64,000 nucleotides of DNA from an uncultured Prevotellaceae bacterium. GTDB taxonomy: Bacteria > Bacteroidota > Bacteroidia > Bacteroidales > Bacteroidaceae. A model generated the notes under the pieces. The model saw only the letters and a program-made list of their open reading frames with translations, did not search any database and was not told where the DNA came from. Shown here in pieces: positions 18,245 through 27,304 of the stretch. The stretch's first letter is position 1, and each line of letters begins with the position of its first letter. The DNA is taken from NCBI GenBank assembly GCA_902771155.1, contig CACXVS010000015.1:1-64000 (forward strand), in the 5' to 3' direction. A program made the position numbers and the translations under genes.

Positions 18245-20743
18245 CTACATCGTAACTTCGACGGTGTGCTTACCCTTTGAATACGGGATAACAGTGCCAT
18301 CGACCTTTGAGCCATCGAGGGTGATGGCCTTAACGCCCTTCTGAGCACCGTTAGGATGGATGGTTATCGTATATTCTGCCTCACGGAACTTACGGGTAAC
18401 CGTATAGTCGGTGGCAGTCTCGGGCAGACAGGGATCAATGCGGATACCATCATAGTCAGGTTTGATACCGAGGATGAACTCCGAGACGGTGTACCACATC
18501 CAGGCAGCAGTACCCGTGAGCCACGAGTTCTTACCCTCGCCTGGCTTGTAGGCATCCTTACCAGCTACCATCTGACAGTTCACGTAAGGCTCCACCTTAT
18601 GCAGTGTCTGATATTTCTCCTCGACATACGAAGGCAGAATCTTGGCATAATGGCTCCAGGCATCGTTGCCTCGGCCTGCGATACACTCACCGATAATCAC
18701 CCATGGATTGTTATGGCAGAAGATACCGGCGTTCTCCTTGTAGCCCTCCGGATAAGAACTGATTTCGCCATATTCGTAGATATATTTCGAGAAGGCGGGA
18801 TTGTTGAGCACCATACCATGTTCGCACTCAAGGTATTTCTTACAAGAGTCGAGCGACTTGGCCACCATGCCTTCATCAGCGCCAATTTCAGCCATAGTAC
18901 ACCAGCCCTGTGACTCGATGAAGATCTTGGCCTCTTCACACTCGTTAGAGCCGATCTTACGACCATAGAAGTCGTAGGCACGCAGATACCACTCACCGTC
19001 CCAGCCATGCTTCTTCACGGCCTCGATCATAGCATCGACAGCCTTCTGCATGCGCTCAGCCTCAACAGAAAAGTTGAAAGATTGAAGTGTTGAAGAGTTG
19101 AAGTTTTCAATTCTTCCATTTTTCAATTCTTCAATTTTCTTACAGAGGGCTACGTAGTCCTTGCCTGTAACGACGAAGAGACCAGCGATCATGAGACTCT
19201 CAGCCTTGGTGCCTTCACTGACATTCTCCGTGGTCTGGAAACTCTCGTTGGGATCCCATGAGAAACAGTTGAGGTTCAGACAGTCGTTCCAGTCGGCACG
19301 ACCGATAAGCGGCAACATGTGAGGACCAAGGTTCTTGATGACGTGGTCCATCGAGATCTTGAGGTGTTCGAAGAGCGTGACCTCCGAACCCGGCTGGTTG
19401 TCGAACGGCACCATCTCATCGAGGATCGAGAAGTCGCCCGTCTCCTTGATATATGCCACAGTACCGAAGATGAGCCAGCAAGGATCGTCGTTGAAACCAC
19501 CGCCGATATCATTGTTACCGCGTTTGGTGAGAGGCTGGTACTGATGGTAGCAACCGCCATCGGGGAACTGGGTAGAGGCGATGTCGATGATGCGCTGACG
19601 GGCACGTGGAGGAATCTGGTGCACAAAGCCCACGAGGTCCTGATTGGAGTCGCGGAAGCCCATGCCACGACCAACACCGCTCTCGAAGAACGAGGCCGAA
19701 CGCGAGAAGTTGAAGGTGACCATGCACTGGTACTGGTTCCAGATGTTGACCATGCGGTCGAGTTTGTCGTTGCCAGTCTTCACTTTATATATATTAAGAA
19801 GTGCATCCCAATATTCACAGAGTTCTGCGAAAGCCTTATCCACCTTCTCTGTGGTGTCAAGTTCGGCGATAAGGGCATGAGCCTTCTTCTTGTTGATGAC
19901 CTGTGGAGCCTCGAATTTCTCATCTTGTTCATTTTCGATGTATCCCAGCAGGAAGACAAAGTCCTTCGACTCGCCTGGCTGCAAGGTCACCTCAATATAG
20001 TGGGAGGCAATGGGACTCCAACCATGGGCATGCGAGTTGCGGGGACGACCTTCCATCACTGCCTGAGGATCGGCGAACTCGTTGTAGAGGCCTACGAACG
20101 TCTCGCGATCGGTATCGAAGCCCTGGATGGGGGTATTGACATGGTAGAATGCATAGTGATTGCGGCGCTCACGATATTCAGTCTTGTGGTAGATAGTACT
20201 CCTCTCTATCTCCACCTCACCCGTAGAAAAATTACGCTGGAAATTCTCCATATCGGTGGCCGCATTCCAGAGGCACCACTCCTCGAACGAGAAGAGCTTT
20301 AAGTTCTTAACCTCAGATGATTCGTTCTTGAGCGTAAGTTTCTGAACCTCGGCCCACTTTTTCAGCGGCACGAAGAACAGGACACTGGCCTCGACACCAT
20401 TCTTACGACCTGTAATACGGGTGTAACTCATGCCATGACGGCACTCGTAGAAGTCGAGAGGCGTCTTGCAGGGCTTCCAACCTGGATTCCATACCGTGTC
20501 GCCGTCCTTGATGTAGAAGTATCGGCCACCATTGTCCATAGGCACGTTGTTGTAGCGGTAGCGCGTGATGCGACGGAACTTGGCGTCCTTATAGAAGCTG
20601 TAGCCGCCAGCGGTATTAGAAATGAGTGAGAAAAAGTCCTCATTGCCCAGATAATTGATCCAAGGCCAAGGAGTCTGCGGGTCTGTGATGACATACTCGC
20701 GATGCTGGTCGTCGAAATGACCATAGCGTTTCTGTTCTTCCAT
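18245..20743 (-). CDS. GH94 cellobiose/cellodextrin phosphorylase-like enzyme
   Basis: An 832-residue cytoplasmic GH94 enzyme that uses phosphate to split a beta-glucoside into a sugar 1-phosphate and a free sugar. The N-terminal beta sandwich (about 10-290) contains [14 protein letters not shown], and the (alpha/alpha)6 barrel (about 325-790) contains [19 protein letters not shown]. The general acid is D487 in GRADWNDC. The length fits cellobiose phosphorylase. The start at 20743 ([10 protein letters not shown]) is used because the 21 upstream in-frame codons are not family-like. Residues about 537-558 ([20 protein letters not shown]...) are encoded by an in-frame repeat insertion. There is no signal peptide, so it acts on imported disaccharides. 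Confidence 0.88.
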   Translation of the reverse strand: MEEQKRYGHFDDQHREYVITDPQTPWPWINYLGNEDFFSLISNTAGGYSFYKDAKFRRITRYRYNNVPMDNGGRYFYIKDGDTVWNPGWKPCKTPLDFYECRHGMSYTRITGRKNGVEASVLFFVPLKKWAEVQKLTLKNESSEVKNLKLFSFEEWCLWNAATDMENFQRNFSTGEVEIERSTIYHKTEYRERRNHYAFYHVNTPIQGFDTDRETFVGLYNEFADPQAVMEGRPRNSHAHGWSPIASHYIEVTLQPGESKDFVFLLGYIENEQDEKFEAPQVINKKKAHALIAELDTTEKVDKAFAELCEYWDALLNIYKVKTGNDKLDRMVNIWNQYQCMVTFNFSRSASFFESGVGRGMGFRDSNQDLVGFVHQIPPRARQRIIDIASTQFPDGGCYHQYQPLTKRGNNDIGGGFNDDPCWLIFGTVAYIKETGDFSILDEMVPFDNQPGSEVTLFEHLKISMDHVIKNLGPHMLPLIGRADWNDCLNLNCFSWDPNESFQTTENVSEGTKAESLMIAGLFVVTGKDYVALCKKIEELKNGRIENFNSSTLQSFNFSVEAERMQKAVDAMIEAVKKHGWDGEWYLRAYDFYGRKIGSNECEEAKIFIESQGWCTMAEIGADEGMVAKSLDSCKKYLECEHGMVLNNPAFSKYIYEYGEISSYPEGYKENAGIFCHNNPWVIIGECIAGRGNDAWSHYAKILPSYVEEKYQTLHKVEPYVNCQMVAGKDAYKPGEGKNSWLTGTAAWMWYTVSEFILGIKPDYDGIRIDPCLPETATDYTVTRKFREAEYTITIHPNGAQKGVKAITLDGSKVDGTVIPYSKGKHTVEVTM
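19073..19138. repeat. In-frame inverted ATTGAAG-type repeat inside GH94
   Basis: Four diverged GTTGAAG/ATTGAAG units are followed by the same motif inverted (CAATTCTTC, CAATTCTTCAATTTT), so the two halves can pair as a hairpin. Translation on the coding strand adds about 22 Lys/Glu/Asn/Ser-rich residues. Confidence 0.75.
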
Positions 20744-20778
20744 ATTGCTTGTTTTAGTTTGAGATAGATAATTTCGGG

Positions 20779-20786
20779 CAAAGGTA
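20779..20786 (-). promoter_or_regulatory. Bacteroidota-type -7 box for GH94
   Basis: Minus-strand TACCTTTG, 35 bases upstream of the start at 20743; it supports the shorter GH94 start. Confidence 0.65.
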
Positions 20787-20844
20787 CAAAATAATCTGAA
20801 AAACAATCATTTTTTGAATAAAAAAGTAAGTTTTATAAGGAATT

Positions 20845-20876
20845 TTTGGATATTTGATGGAAAATATGTACTTTTG
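20845..20876 (+). promoter_or_regulatory. Promoter of fabG and probably of the whole pigment locus
   Basis: TTTG at 20845-20848 and TACTTTTG at 20869-20876 with a 20-base spacer match the Bacteroidota -33/-7 arrangement. No comparable box is visible between here and the end of the polyene genes, so this may drive the full locus. Confidence 0.65.
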
Positions 20877-20910
20877 CAGCCTAAAAAAAAGAAGATTATC
20901 TGTCGAGACA

Positions 20911-21642
20911 ATGAAATATGCTTTAGTTACAGGTGCCTCCCGAGGTATTGGAAAGGCTGTGGCGCTTCGTTTGGCCAAAGAAGGATGGCCCGTCATCATC
21001 AATTTCCTTAGTAATAAAGAGGCTGCCCAACAGGTAGCCGATGAGATTACCGCTAATGGGGGTACGGTCGAGCTGTTACCCTTCGACACCTCTGACCCTA
21101 AGGCTATCGAGACTGCGCTCGACCAATGGGAAGAGCAGCATCCCGACGACTGGATCGGCGCATTGGTGAACAATGCAGGTATCCGTCGCGACAACGTGCT
21201 GTTCATGATGAGCGACGAAGACTGGCACAGTGTGCTCGATACCACGCTCAACGGCTATTTCTACATCACCCGTCATCTGCTGAAGCACATGATGCCCCGC
21301 AAGCGCGGAGGCAGGATCATCAACATGGCCTCGCTCTCAGGTGTGAAGGGTCTGCCAGGACAGGCTAACTACAGTGCTGCCAAGGCGGCCATCATCGGTG
21401 CCACCAAATCGTTGGCACAGGAGGTGGGATCGAGAAAAATCACCGTTAACGCCATTGCACCAGGTTTTATTGAAACCGACATGACGAAGGATCTGGCTGT
21501 TGAAGAACAGACCAAACTGATACCCGTAGGGCGCTTCGGCAAGCCCGAGGAGGTGGCTGCACTGGCAGCTTTCCTGGCTTCCGACGAGGCAGCCTACATC
21601 ACTGGCGAGGTCATCAACATCAACGGTGGCCTTTATACTTAA
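20911..21642 (+). CDS. fabG: 3-oxoacyl-ACP reductase FabG
   Basis: A 243-residue short-chain dehydrogenase with the TGASRGIG nucleotide-binding motif, NNAG, the catalytic Ser-Tyr-Lys (MASLSG...YSAAKAA) and a C-terminal GEVININGG close to the FabG consensus. It would reduce beta-ketoacyl-ACP with NADPH. It is the first gene after the promoter at 20845-20876 and lies 11 bases before the NusG paralogue, so it is probably the ketoreductase of the polyene pathway; no other ketoreductase is present in the locus. The start at 20911 is chosen because the Rossmann fold begins at residue 3. Confidence 0.9.
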   Translation: MKYALVTGASRGIGKAVALRLAKEGWPVIINFLSNKEAAQQVADEITANGGTVELLPFDTSDPKAIETALDQWEEQHPDDWIGALVNNAGIRRDNVLFMMSDEDWHSVLDTTLNGYFYITRHLLKHMMPRKRGGRIINMASLSGVKGLPGQANYSAAKAAIIGATKSLAQEVGSRKITVNAIAPGFIETDMTKDLAVEEQTKLIPVGRFGKPEEVAALAAFLASDEAAYITGEVININGGLYT

Positions 21643-21653
21643 TAAATTACACA

Positions 21654-22313
21654 TTGTCTAGTGTGGAGACTCGTGGAGGCGAGACAAATCCTCCAAGCGT
21701 CGGGCTTACCCCCGATGCCATCCCCGAAGCAAAAAATACCAAAAACGGGGTGTCGGTAGAGTATGCCCCAGCCCCTGATAAGCACTGGTTTGTGTTCCGT
21801 GCCTCGTATGGCCGTGAGGACAAGGCTGCCGACATTATGATTGACGACGGCACTTATACTTATGTAGCCAAGCGCTATGCGTGGAAATACGTGCAAGGTC
21901 GCAGAAAGCGGGTGCTCGAAACGCTGATACCCAACCTGCTGTTCGCCTACACCACCAAGGAAAAGGCCGAGACATATGTAAAACAGACTCCCGAACTGAC
22001 GTTTCTGACCTACTACTACAACCACTTTGTGCAGAATGAGGATGAGAAGAATCCGCCCCTGGTCGTGCCTGAGCACGAGATGCTGAACTTCATCCGCGCT
22101 ACGGCAAGCATGAACGAGCACATTATGTTTGTGAAGCCCCAGCAAGTGCACTACAAGGGTGGCGAACAGGTAAAAGTGATCGACGGGGTGTTTCAGGGTG
22201 TCGAGGGAAAAGTGGCTCGGGTGGCTGGTCAGCAGCGCGTCATCGTCACCCTGTCGAAGGTCGGTCTGATTTCCACCGCCTACATCCCCACGGCGTTTAT
22301 TGAAAGGAAATAA
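21654..22313 (+). CDS. UpxY-type NusG paralogue (specialised antiterminator)
   Basis: A 219-residue NusG-like protein: NGN domain (about 40-155, starting HWFVFRASYGREDKAADIM) and a C-terminal KOW domain (about 165-219: FKGGEQ-like YKGGEQVKVIDGVFQGVEGKVARV). UpxY proteins in Bacteroides promote read-through of long capsule operons, and LoaP does the same for antibiotic operons in Bacillus. Its place just before a 25-kb polyketide-type gene run fits that role. The start is TTG at 21654 (GTG at 21663 is an alternative); the first 35 residues are low-complexity. No housekeeping nusG neighbours (secE, rplK) are present. Confidence 0.85.
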   Translation: MSSVETRGGETNPPSVGLTPDAIPEAKNTKNGVSVEYAPAPDKHWFVFRASYGREDKAADIMIDDGTYTYVAKRYAWKYVQGRRKRVLETLIPNLLFAYTTKEKAETYVKQTPELTFLTYYYNHFVQNEDEKNPPLVVPEHEMLNFIRATASMNEHIMFVKPQQVHYKGGEQVKVIDGVFQGVEGKVARVAGQQRVIVTLSKVGLISTAYIPTAFIERK

Positions 22314-22316
22314 AGA

Positions 22317-22449
22317 ATTGAAAGATTGAAGAATTGAAAGATTGAAGGATTGAAAGATTGAAGGATTGAAAGATTGAAGGATTGAAAGATTGAAGGATTG
22401 AAAGATTGAAGGATTGAAAGATTGAAGAATTGAAAATTGAAAATTGAAA
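22317..22449. repeat. Octamer tandem array (ATTGAAAG/ATTGAAGG) ahead of the polyene genes
   Basis: Fourteen octamers, mostly alternating ATTGAAAG and ATTGAAGG (16-base higher period), followed by three ATTGAAA heptamers. The array fills the 150-base gap between the NusG paralogue and the first ketosynthase. It lacks spacers, so it is not CRISPR. Confidence 0.95.
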
Positions 22450-22463
22450 ATTAAAATAAGGAT

Positions 22464-23705
22464 ATGAAGAGAGTAGTCATAACGGGCATAGGCATTTGGT
22501 CTTGTCTGGGAACGAGTATCGAGGAAGTGAAAGAATCGCTCTATACTGGGAAATCGGGTATCGGACTGGATCAAGACCGACTGGAATATGGGTTCCGTTC
22601 CGGATTGACAGGTATCGTGGCACGCCCCCAACTGAAAGGTGTGCTGGATCGTCGTACGAGGATGGGGTTGTCGGAAGAGGCTGAATATGCCTTCATGGCC
22701 AGCAAAGATGCCTTTGCGATGGCCGGCATCGACGACCAGTATCTGCTCGACAACGAGGTAGGCGTGATCTTTGGCAACGACTCTTCGGCCAAGGCAGTGG
22801 TAGAGGCCGACAAGATCATGATGGAGAAGCACGACTCGGCCATGATTGGGTCAGGACTGATCTTCCAGGGCATGAACTCGACCGTAAATATGAATATGAA
22901 CACCATCTTCCACCTGCGTGGTGTGAACTTTTCCGTGAGTTCGGCCTGTGCCAGTGGTTCCCATGCCATCGGACTGGGTTATATGTTTATCAAGCAGGGC
23001 TTGCAGGATATGATCCTCTGTGGTGGTGCACAGGAGGTGAACAAGTACAGCATGTCGTCGTTCGACGCGCTGAACGCCTTCTCCGTACGTATGGACGAGC
23101 CGACGAAGGCTTCACGTCCATTCGATCGTGACAGAGACGGACTGGTGCCCAGTGGTGGTGCTGCCGCCCTGATACTCGAAGACTACGACCATGCTGTAGC
23201 CCGTGGGGCTAACATTTTAGCCGAGGTTTGCGGCTATGGTTTCTCAAGTAATGGCGGAGGCATCTCAGAACCCAGCGACGAGGGAAGTTTTGTGGCGATG
23301 TCGAGAGCCATGAAGGATGCTGGTGTAACACCTGCCGACATCGACTATGTGAATGCCCATGCCACCTCCACCCATCAGGGTGACATGTACGAGGCCATGG
23401 CACTGGCACGCCTGTTTAAGGGCGAACGCGCACTTATCAGCAGCACCAAGTCGATGACAGGTCATGAGTGCTGGATGGCAGGTGCCAGTGAGGCTGTGTA
23501 TTCGATTATCATGATGCACCATAACTTCGTGGCGCCCAACATCAACTTCGAAAATCCCGACGAGTATTCCGAGCCTCTGAACCTGACGGCCAAGACCGTA
23601 GATACAGAGGTGAACACCGTGTTGAGCAACTCGTTTGGATTTGGAGGTACGAACTCAGCACTCGTTTTGAAGAAATTTAAGAATGAGGCTTCTCAAGGGG
23701 ACTAA
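22464..23705 (+). CDS. FabF-like beta-ketoacyl-ACP synthase (polyene KS 1)
   Basis: A 413-residue elongating ketosynthase with the full triad: C162 in SSACASGSHA, H299 in NAHATSTHQGD and H334 in GHECWMAGASE. The third motif departs from the usual GHTxGAAG. It condenses acyl-ACP with malonyl-ACP. The C-terminal NSFGFGGTNSALVL is conserved. It is the first gene of the packed 26-gene run and overlaps the next gene by 23 bases. Confidence 0.9.
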   Translation: MKRVVITGIGIWSCLGTSIEEVKESLYTGKSGIGLDQDRLEYGFRSGLTGIVARPQLKGVLDRRTRMGLSEEAEYAFMASKDAFAMAGIDDQYLLDNEVGVIFGNDSSAKAVVEADKIMMEKHDSAMIGSGLIFQGMNSTVNMNMNTIFHLRGVNFSVSSACASGSHAIGLGYMFIKQGLQDMILCGGAQEVNKYSMSSFDALNAFSVRMDEPTKASRPFDRDRDGLVPSGGAAALILEDYDHAVARGANILAEVCGYGFSSNGGGISEPSDEGSFVAMSRAMKDAGVTPADIDYVNAHATSTHQGDMYEAMALARLFKGERALISSTKSMTGHECWMAGASEAVYSIIMMHHNFVAPNINFENPDEYSEPLNLTAKTVDTEVNTVLSNSFGFGGTNSALVLKKFKNEASQGD

Positions 23706-24564
23706 GGGCAAGACTTTCGGCAGCGCCTGGATGTTCAAGGCACTGATCGTGATGTTGAGGACCATCAACATCAAGGTGTTCTATGCCTTTATGGCCATCT
23801 GTGTGATTCCCGTCACGATGGTATTCAGTTCCGGAGCACGCCTTGCTTTCACATATTACCATCGGCGCAGGAACTATGGCTGGTGGAAATCGTTAAGAGC
23901 CACCTACAAGAACCATTGTCTGTTCGGACAAACGGTAATAGACAAGTTTGCCATGTATGCAGGGCATAAGTTCCAGATTGCCTATCAAGGATTAGAAGAC
24001 TACAACCGGTTACTTGACTGTCCCGAGGCGTTCATACAATTGAGTGCACACATCGGCTGTAGTGAGATCCTGGGATATTCGCTCCATCTCGACAAACCCT
24101 GCAACGTGCTGGTGTATGGTGGTGAGAAAGCCTCGCTGATGAACTATCGCAAGGCCTCGTTTGGCGATATGAATATCCGAATGATCCCTGTGGGTATGGA
24201 GACCTCGCACAGTGACATGATTGTGGAGGCACTGGATCGTGGAGAGATACTCAGTGCGTTTGCCGATCGTCTGATGAATATTAATAAGGTGGTGATATCC
24301 ACCCTTCATGGCAGTAAGGTGAATCTGGCCAAAGGCCCCTTCTCGTTGGCAACGACCAGAGGCATCGACGTGATCATGGCCAGTGCGATGAAAGAGGAAG
24401 ACGGCTCTTATACAGCCTACTTCACTCCCCTGCCCTACGACAAGACTCTGTCAAAGGCTCAGCAACGACAGCAACTGGCCGATGCCTATACGGCAGAGAT
24501 CGAGCGTCTGCTTGAGAAATATCCCTACCAGTGGTTTAACTACAGTGACCTCTGGGTACAATAG
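23683..24564 (+). CDS. LpxL/HtrB-like acyltransferase 1
   Basis: A 293-residue membrane-associated acyltransferase of the LpxL/HtrB superfamily. It has an N-terminal hydrophobic segment (about 25-50) and an HX4E catalytic motif (AHIGCSEILGY), followed by the typical lipid A-type block around SAFADRLMN. It is similar to the protein encoded at 25734-26615, including YKNHCLFGQTVIDKFAMYAG. In this locus it probably moves an acyl or aryl-polyene chain from ACP to a lipid or sugar acceptor. The true acceptor is unknown. Confidence 0.82.
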   Translation: MRLLKGTKGKTFGSAWMFKALIVMLRTINIKVFYAFMAICVIPVTMVFSSGARLAFTYYHRRRNYGWWKSLRATYKNHCLFGQTVIDKFAMYAGHKFQIAYQGLEDYNRLLDCPEAFIQLSAHIGCSEILGYSLHLDKPCNVLVYGGEKASLMNYRKASFGDMNIRMIPVGMETSHSDMIVEALDRGEILSAFADRLMNINKVVISTLHGSKVNLAKGPFSLATTRGIDVIMASAMKEEDGSYTAYFTPLPYDKTLSKAQQRQQLADAYTAEIERLLEKYPYQWFNYSDLWVQ

Positions 24565-24587
24565 ACTATATAATAAAAGTAAAAAAT

Positions 24588-25694
24588 ATGCATTTATCAC
24601 CAGCCTTGCAAAAGGCTTATACCAAAGACCAGTTGTCGGCACGTGATGCGCAGAGACTGGCAGAATTCATCGCATGGGGTCCTGTGGTGTTTCAGGCCTC
24701 AAGACTCATGGTGAAGTTCGGTATCCTGGAGATGATCCTGGATTCCAAAGACGGTTTGACACGACAGGAGATCGTGGAGGGAACCAAACTTTCCGACTAC
24801 GCCGTGAAATGCCTGTTAGAGGCTTCGCTGTGCATCGGCACCTTGCTTGTGGACCCTGAGACTGAACGGTACACCATCTCCAAGACAGGGTGGTTCTTGC
24901 TGAACGACCCTGCCACGCGTGTGAACATCGATTTCAACCACGATGTCAACTACGAAGGTTGGTTCCACCTGGAAGAAGCCCTCAAGGAAGGGCGCCCTGC
25001 AGGACTGAAGCACTTTGGCGACTGGCCTACCATCTACGAAGGACTGTCGCAGTTGCCCCCTCAGGTACAGAAAAGTTGGTTAGGCTTCGACCATTTCTAT
25101 AGCGACTCCTCATTCCCCGAGGCGCTGAAGATCATCTTCGACGAACACCATGTGAAGTCGCTCTACGATGTAGGTGGAAACACTGGTAAGTGGGCCCTGC
25201 AATGTGTGGGCTATGACTCTGATGTTCAGGTTACCATCCTCGACCTGCCCCAACAGATCGGTATGATGAAGGAGAACGTGAAGGACAAGGATGGTGCGGA
25301 GCGCATCAGTGGCTACGGCATTAACCTGCTTGACGAGAAGGCCCTCTTCCCCAAGCGTGAGGGTGGTCTCGATGCCATCTGGATGAGTCAGTTCCTCGAC
25401 TGTTTCAGCATGGAAGAGATCGTAGGCATCCTTAAACGTGCCAAGGAAGCTATGACAGCCAAGACACGCATCTATATCATGGAGACGCTCTGGGACCGTC
25501 AGCGCTTTGAGCCTGCAGCCTTGTGCCTGACCATGACGAGTCTGTACTTCACAGCCCTCGCCAATGGTAATTCGAAGATGTATAACACCGAGGATATGGA
25601 AGCCTGTATCCGTGAGGCCGGACTGGAGATAGAACAGATTCACGACCATCTCGGACAAGGACATTCGATTTTAGTTGTTAAGAATGCATCATAA
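24588..25694 (+). CDS. SAM-dependent O-methyltransferase
   Basis: A 368-residue methyltransferase of the plant-type/hydroxyneurosporene O-methyltransferase group: N-terminal winged-helix dimerisation domain (about 25-110) and a Rossmann domain with the SAM motif YDVGGNTGKWALQ (about 193-205). Aryl polyenes and flexirubins often carry methyl or methoxy groups on the ring, so it is a tailoring candidate. It lies 23 bases after the first LpxL-like gene. Confidence 0.85.
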   Translation: MHLSPALQKAYTKDQLSARDAQRLAEFIAWGPVVFQASRLMVKFGILEMILDSKDGLTRQEIVEGTKLSDYAVKCLLEASLCIGTLLVDPETERYTISKTGWFLLNDPATRVNIDFNHDVNYEGWFHLEEALKEGRPAGLKHFGDWPTIYEGLSQLPPQVQKSWLGFDHFYSDSSFPEALKIIFDEHHVKSLYDVGGNTGKWALQCVGYDSDVQVTILDLPQQIGMMKENVKDKDGAERISGYGINLLDEKALFPKREGGLDAIWMSQFLDCFSMEEIVGILKRAKEAMTAKTRIYIMETLWDRQRFEPAALCLTMTSLYFTALANGNSKMYNTEDMEACIREAGLEIEQIHDHLGQGHSILVVKNAS

Positions 25695-25695
25695 G

Positions 25696-25730
25696 GAGAC
25701 AGGGAGACAAGGAGTTCCGGGAGTTCAAGA
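25696..25730. repeat. Short GGAGACA/GGAGTTC purine repeat
   Basis: The gap between the methyltransferase and the second LpxL-like gene consists of imperfect GGAGACAGGGAGACAAGGAG and GGAGTTC units. It is possibly another short dispersed repeat type; only one copy is seen in the window. Confidence 0.4.
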
Positions 25731-25733
25731 ATA

Positions 25734-26615
25734 ATGATGGCAGACAAGAAGTGGGAAGGAACAACTTATGGTAATGGGCTGATGCACCGTTGGCTCATTG
25801 GACTGCTAAGCCATATAGACATTCGCGTGATCTATGTGCTGGCCTATATCGTAGCTGTAACACCCACGTTGTGTAAGCCCGGTTTCAAACATGCCTACCA
25901 TTTCTACCACGACCGACTGGGTCGCTCTACTCTCCGCTCGTTGTGGATGGCCTACAAGAACCACTGTCTGTTTGCCCAGGCTGTGATCGACAAGTTCGCC
26001 ATGTATGCCGGGCGTCATTTCGACATCGAGCTTGAAGGCTATGACCATTTCCTGGATCTGACCAGAAAACCAGAGGGGTTTGTGCAACTCAGCTCACATG
26101 TGGGCAACTACGAGATCGCCGGTTATTCGCTGGTGGCAGAGGAGAAGCGTTTCAATGCCCTCGTCTTCTTCGGTGAGAAGGAGGAGGTGATGAACAATCG
26201 CCAGAAGCTCTTTGCCCATGCCAATATCAACATGATCCCCATCAAGCCCGACATGAGTCATCTGTTTGAGATCAACGCGGCACTGGCCAATGGTGAGACG
26301 GTAAGCATACCTGCCGACCGTATCTGGGGATCGCAGAAATATGTCTCAGTGGATTTCCTCGGACGAGAGGCCCATCTGCCCATCGGACCGTTCCGGGTAG
26401 TTACCTCTCGCGGTGTTGACGCCCTGACGGTGAATGTGATGAAGACAGCTTCCAAGCGTTATAAGATAATTGTGACGCCACTGGCTTATGACAAAACCGC
26501 ACCACGCGCCCAACAGATAGAGGAGCTAGCAAGGAACTACATCAAGGAACTGGAGCGTATCGTGAGAATGTATCCCGCACAATGGTATAACTATTTTGAT
26601 TTTTGGAATCAATAA
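25734..26615 (+). CDS. LpxL/HtrB-like acyltransferase 2
   Basis: A 293-residue paralogue of the 23683-24564 product, same length, with HX4E motif SHVGNYEIAGY, a basic N-terminus and one hydrophobic segment. The two share the YKNHCLF..AVIDKFAMYAG block. Two such enzymes flanking a methyltransferase and preceding an ACP suggest two distinct acyl transfers during assembly or membrane anchoring of the product. The alternative ATG at 25737 is one codon inside. Confidence 0.82.
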   Translation: MMADKKWEGTTYGNGLMHRWLIGLLSHIDIRVIYVLAYIVAVTPTLCKPGFKHAYHFYHDRLGRSTLRSLWMAYKNHCLFAQAVIDKFAMYAGRHFDIELEGYDHFLDLTRKPEGFVQLSSHVGNYEIAGYSLVAEEKRFNALVFFGEKEEVMNNRQKLFAHANINMIPIKPDMSHLFEINAALANGETVSIPADRIWGSQKYVSVDFLGREAHLPIGPFRVVTSRGVDALTVNVMKTASKRYKIIVTPLAYDKTAPRAQQIEELARNYIKELERIVRMYPAQWYNYFDFWNQ

Positions 26616-26635
26616 ACATCAATTATTATAAGATT

Positions 26636-26878
26636 ATGACAAGAACAGAAATTGAAGAGAAAGTAAAGGCGTTTTTAATTGACGACCTCGAGATTGAGGA
26701 AGAGAACATCTTCCCTGATGCCAAACTGAAGGAAGACATGGGTATCGACAGTTTGGACTATGTGGATATCGTTGTCATCGTTGAGAAGAACTTCGGCTTC
26801 AAGATCAAACCTGAGGAGATGACCAAGGTGAAGACGCTGTCGCAGTTCTATGACTACATAGAATCAAAGGTGGCCTGA
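26636..26878 (+). CDS. Acyl carrier protein (ACP 1)
   Basis: An 80-residue acidic ACP with the phosphopantetheine Ser at S39 in MGIDSLDYVD. The start MTRTEIEEKVK is chosen over an upstream in-frame ATG (26603) that overlaps the previous gene. It carries growing acyl chains for the ketosynthases. It ends 2 bases before the dehydratase gene. Confidence 0.9.
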   Translation: MTRTEIEEKVKAFLIDDLEIEEENIFPDAKLKEDMGIDSLDYVDIVVIVEKNFGFKIKPEEMTKVKTLSQFYDYIESKVA

Positions 26879-26880
26879 TC

Positions 26881-27300
26881 GTGGACTGGCAGACTATCCC
26901 CATTACAGACCTGATTCCCCAGCGTCCGCCATTCGTGATGGTGGACAAGGTGGTGAGTTGCGACAACACCAATGCCGTGACGGAGTTCGTGGTGAGGGAA
27001 GACAACATCTTCCTCGACGACCAGAAGCTCTCGCCTGCAGGCATCATCGAGAACATGGCACAGTCGTGTGCCGCCAGAATGGGTTGTATCAGCAGATTAG
27101 GCAGTGAGTCTATCAAGATCGGGTTTATCGGTGATATCCGTGATTGCACAATCCTGAGACAGCCTGACTGCCACGAGACCCTGACGACACATATCGAAGT
27201 GATCGAAGAGGTGTTCAACCTGACTCTGGCGAGTGTGGTGACGAAGGTGGCCGACGAGACCATCGCCTCGGCACGCATGAAGATTGCCCTGACAGACTAA
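26881..27300 (+). CDS. Hot-dog 3-hydroxyacyl-ACP dehydratase (FabZ/ApeP-like)
   Basis: A 139-residue hot-dog protein starting with GTG. The N-terminal IPQRPPFVMVDKVV is the FabZ-like opening motif, and the central helix (LSPAGIIENMAQSCAARMG) has the dehydratase-type Glu in place of the FabA acid. Proteins of this sort (ApeP) in aryl-polyene loci dehydrate 3-hydroxyacyl-ACP to give the conjugated chain. A second hot-dog dehydratase lies at 33327. Confidence 0.82.
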   Translation: MDWQTIPITDLIPQRPPFVMVDKVVSCDNTNAVTEFVVREDNIFLDDQKLSPAGIIENMAQSCAARMGCISRLGSESIKIGFIGDIRDCTILRQPDCHETLTTHIEVIEEVFNLTLASVVTKVADETIASARMKIALTD

Positions 27301-27304
27301 ACGT

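Noticed and set aside
22317..22449. CRISPR array
   Set aside because: The units are 7-8 bases with no unique spacers and there are no cas genes.
21639..22832. A 397-codon minus-strand frame through the octamer array
   Set aside because: It stays open only because the array has no stops in that frame (SFNPSIFQSFNL repeats), and its flanks are antisense to NusG-like and KS genes.
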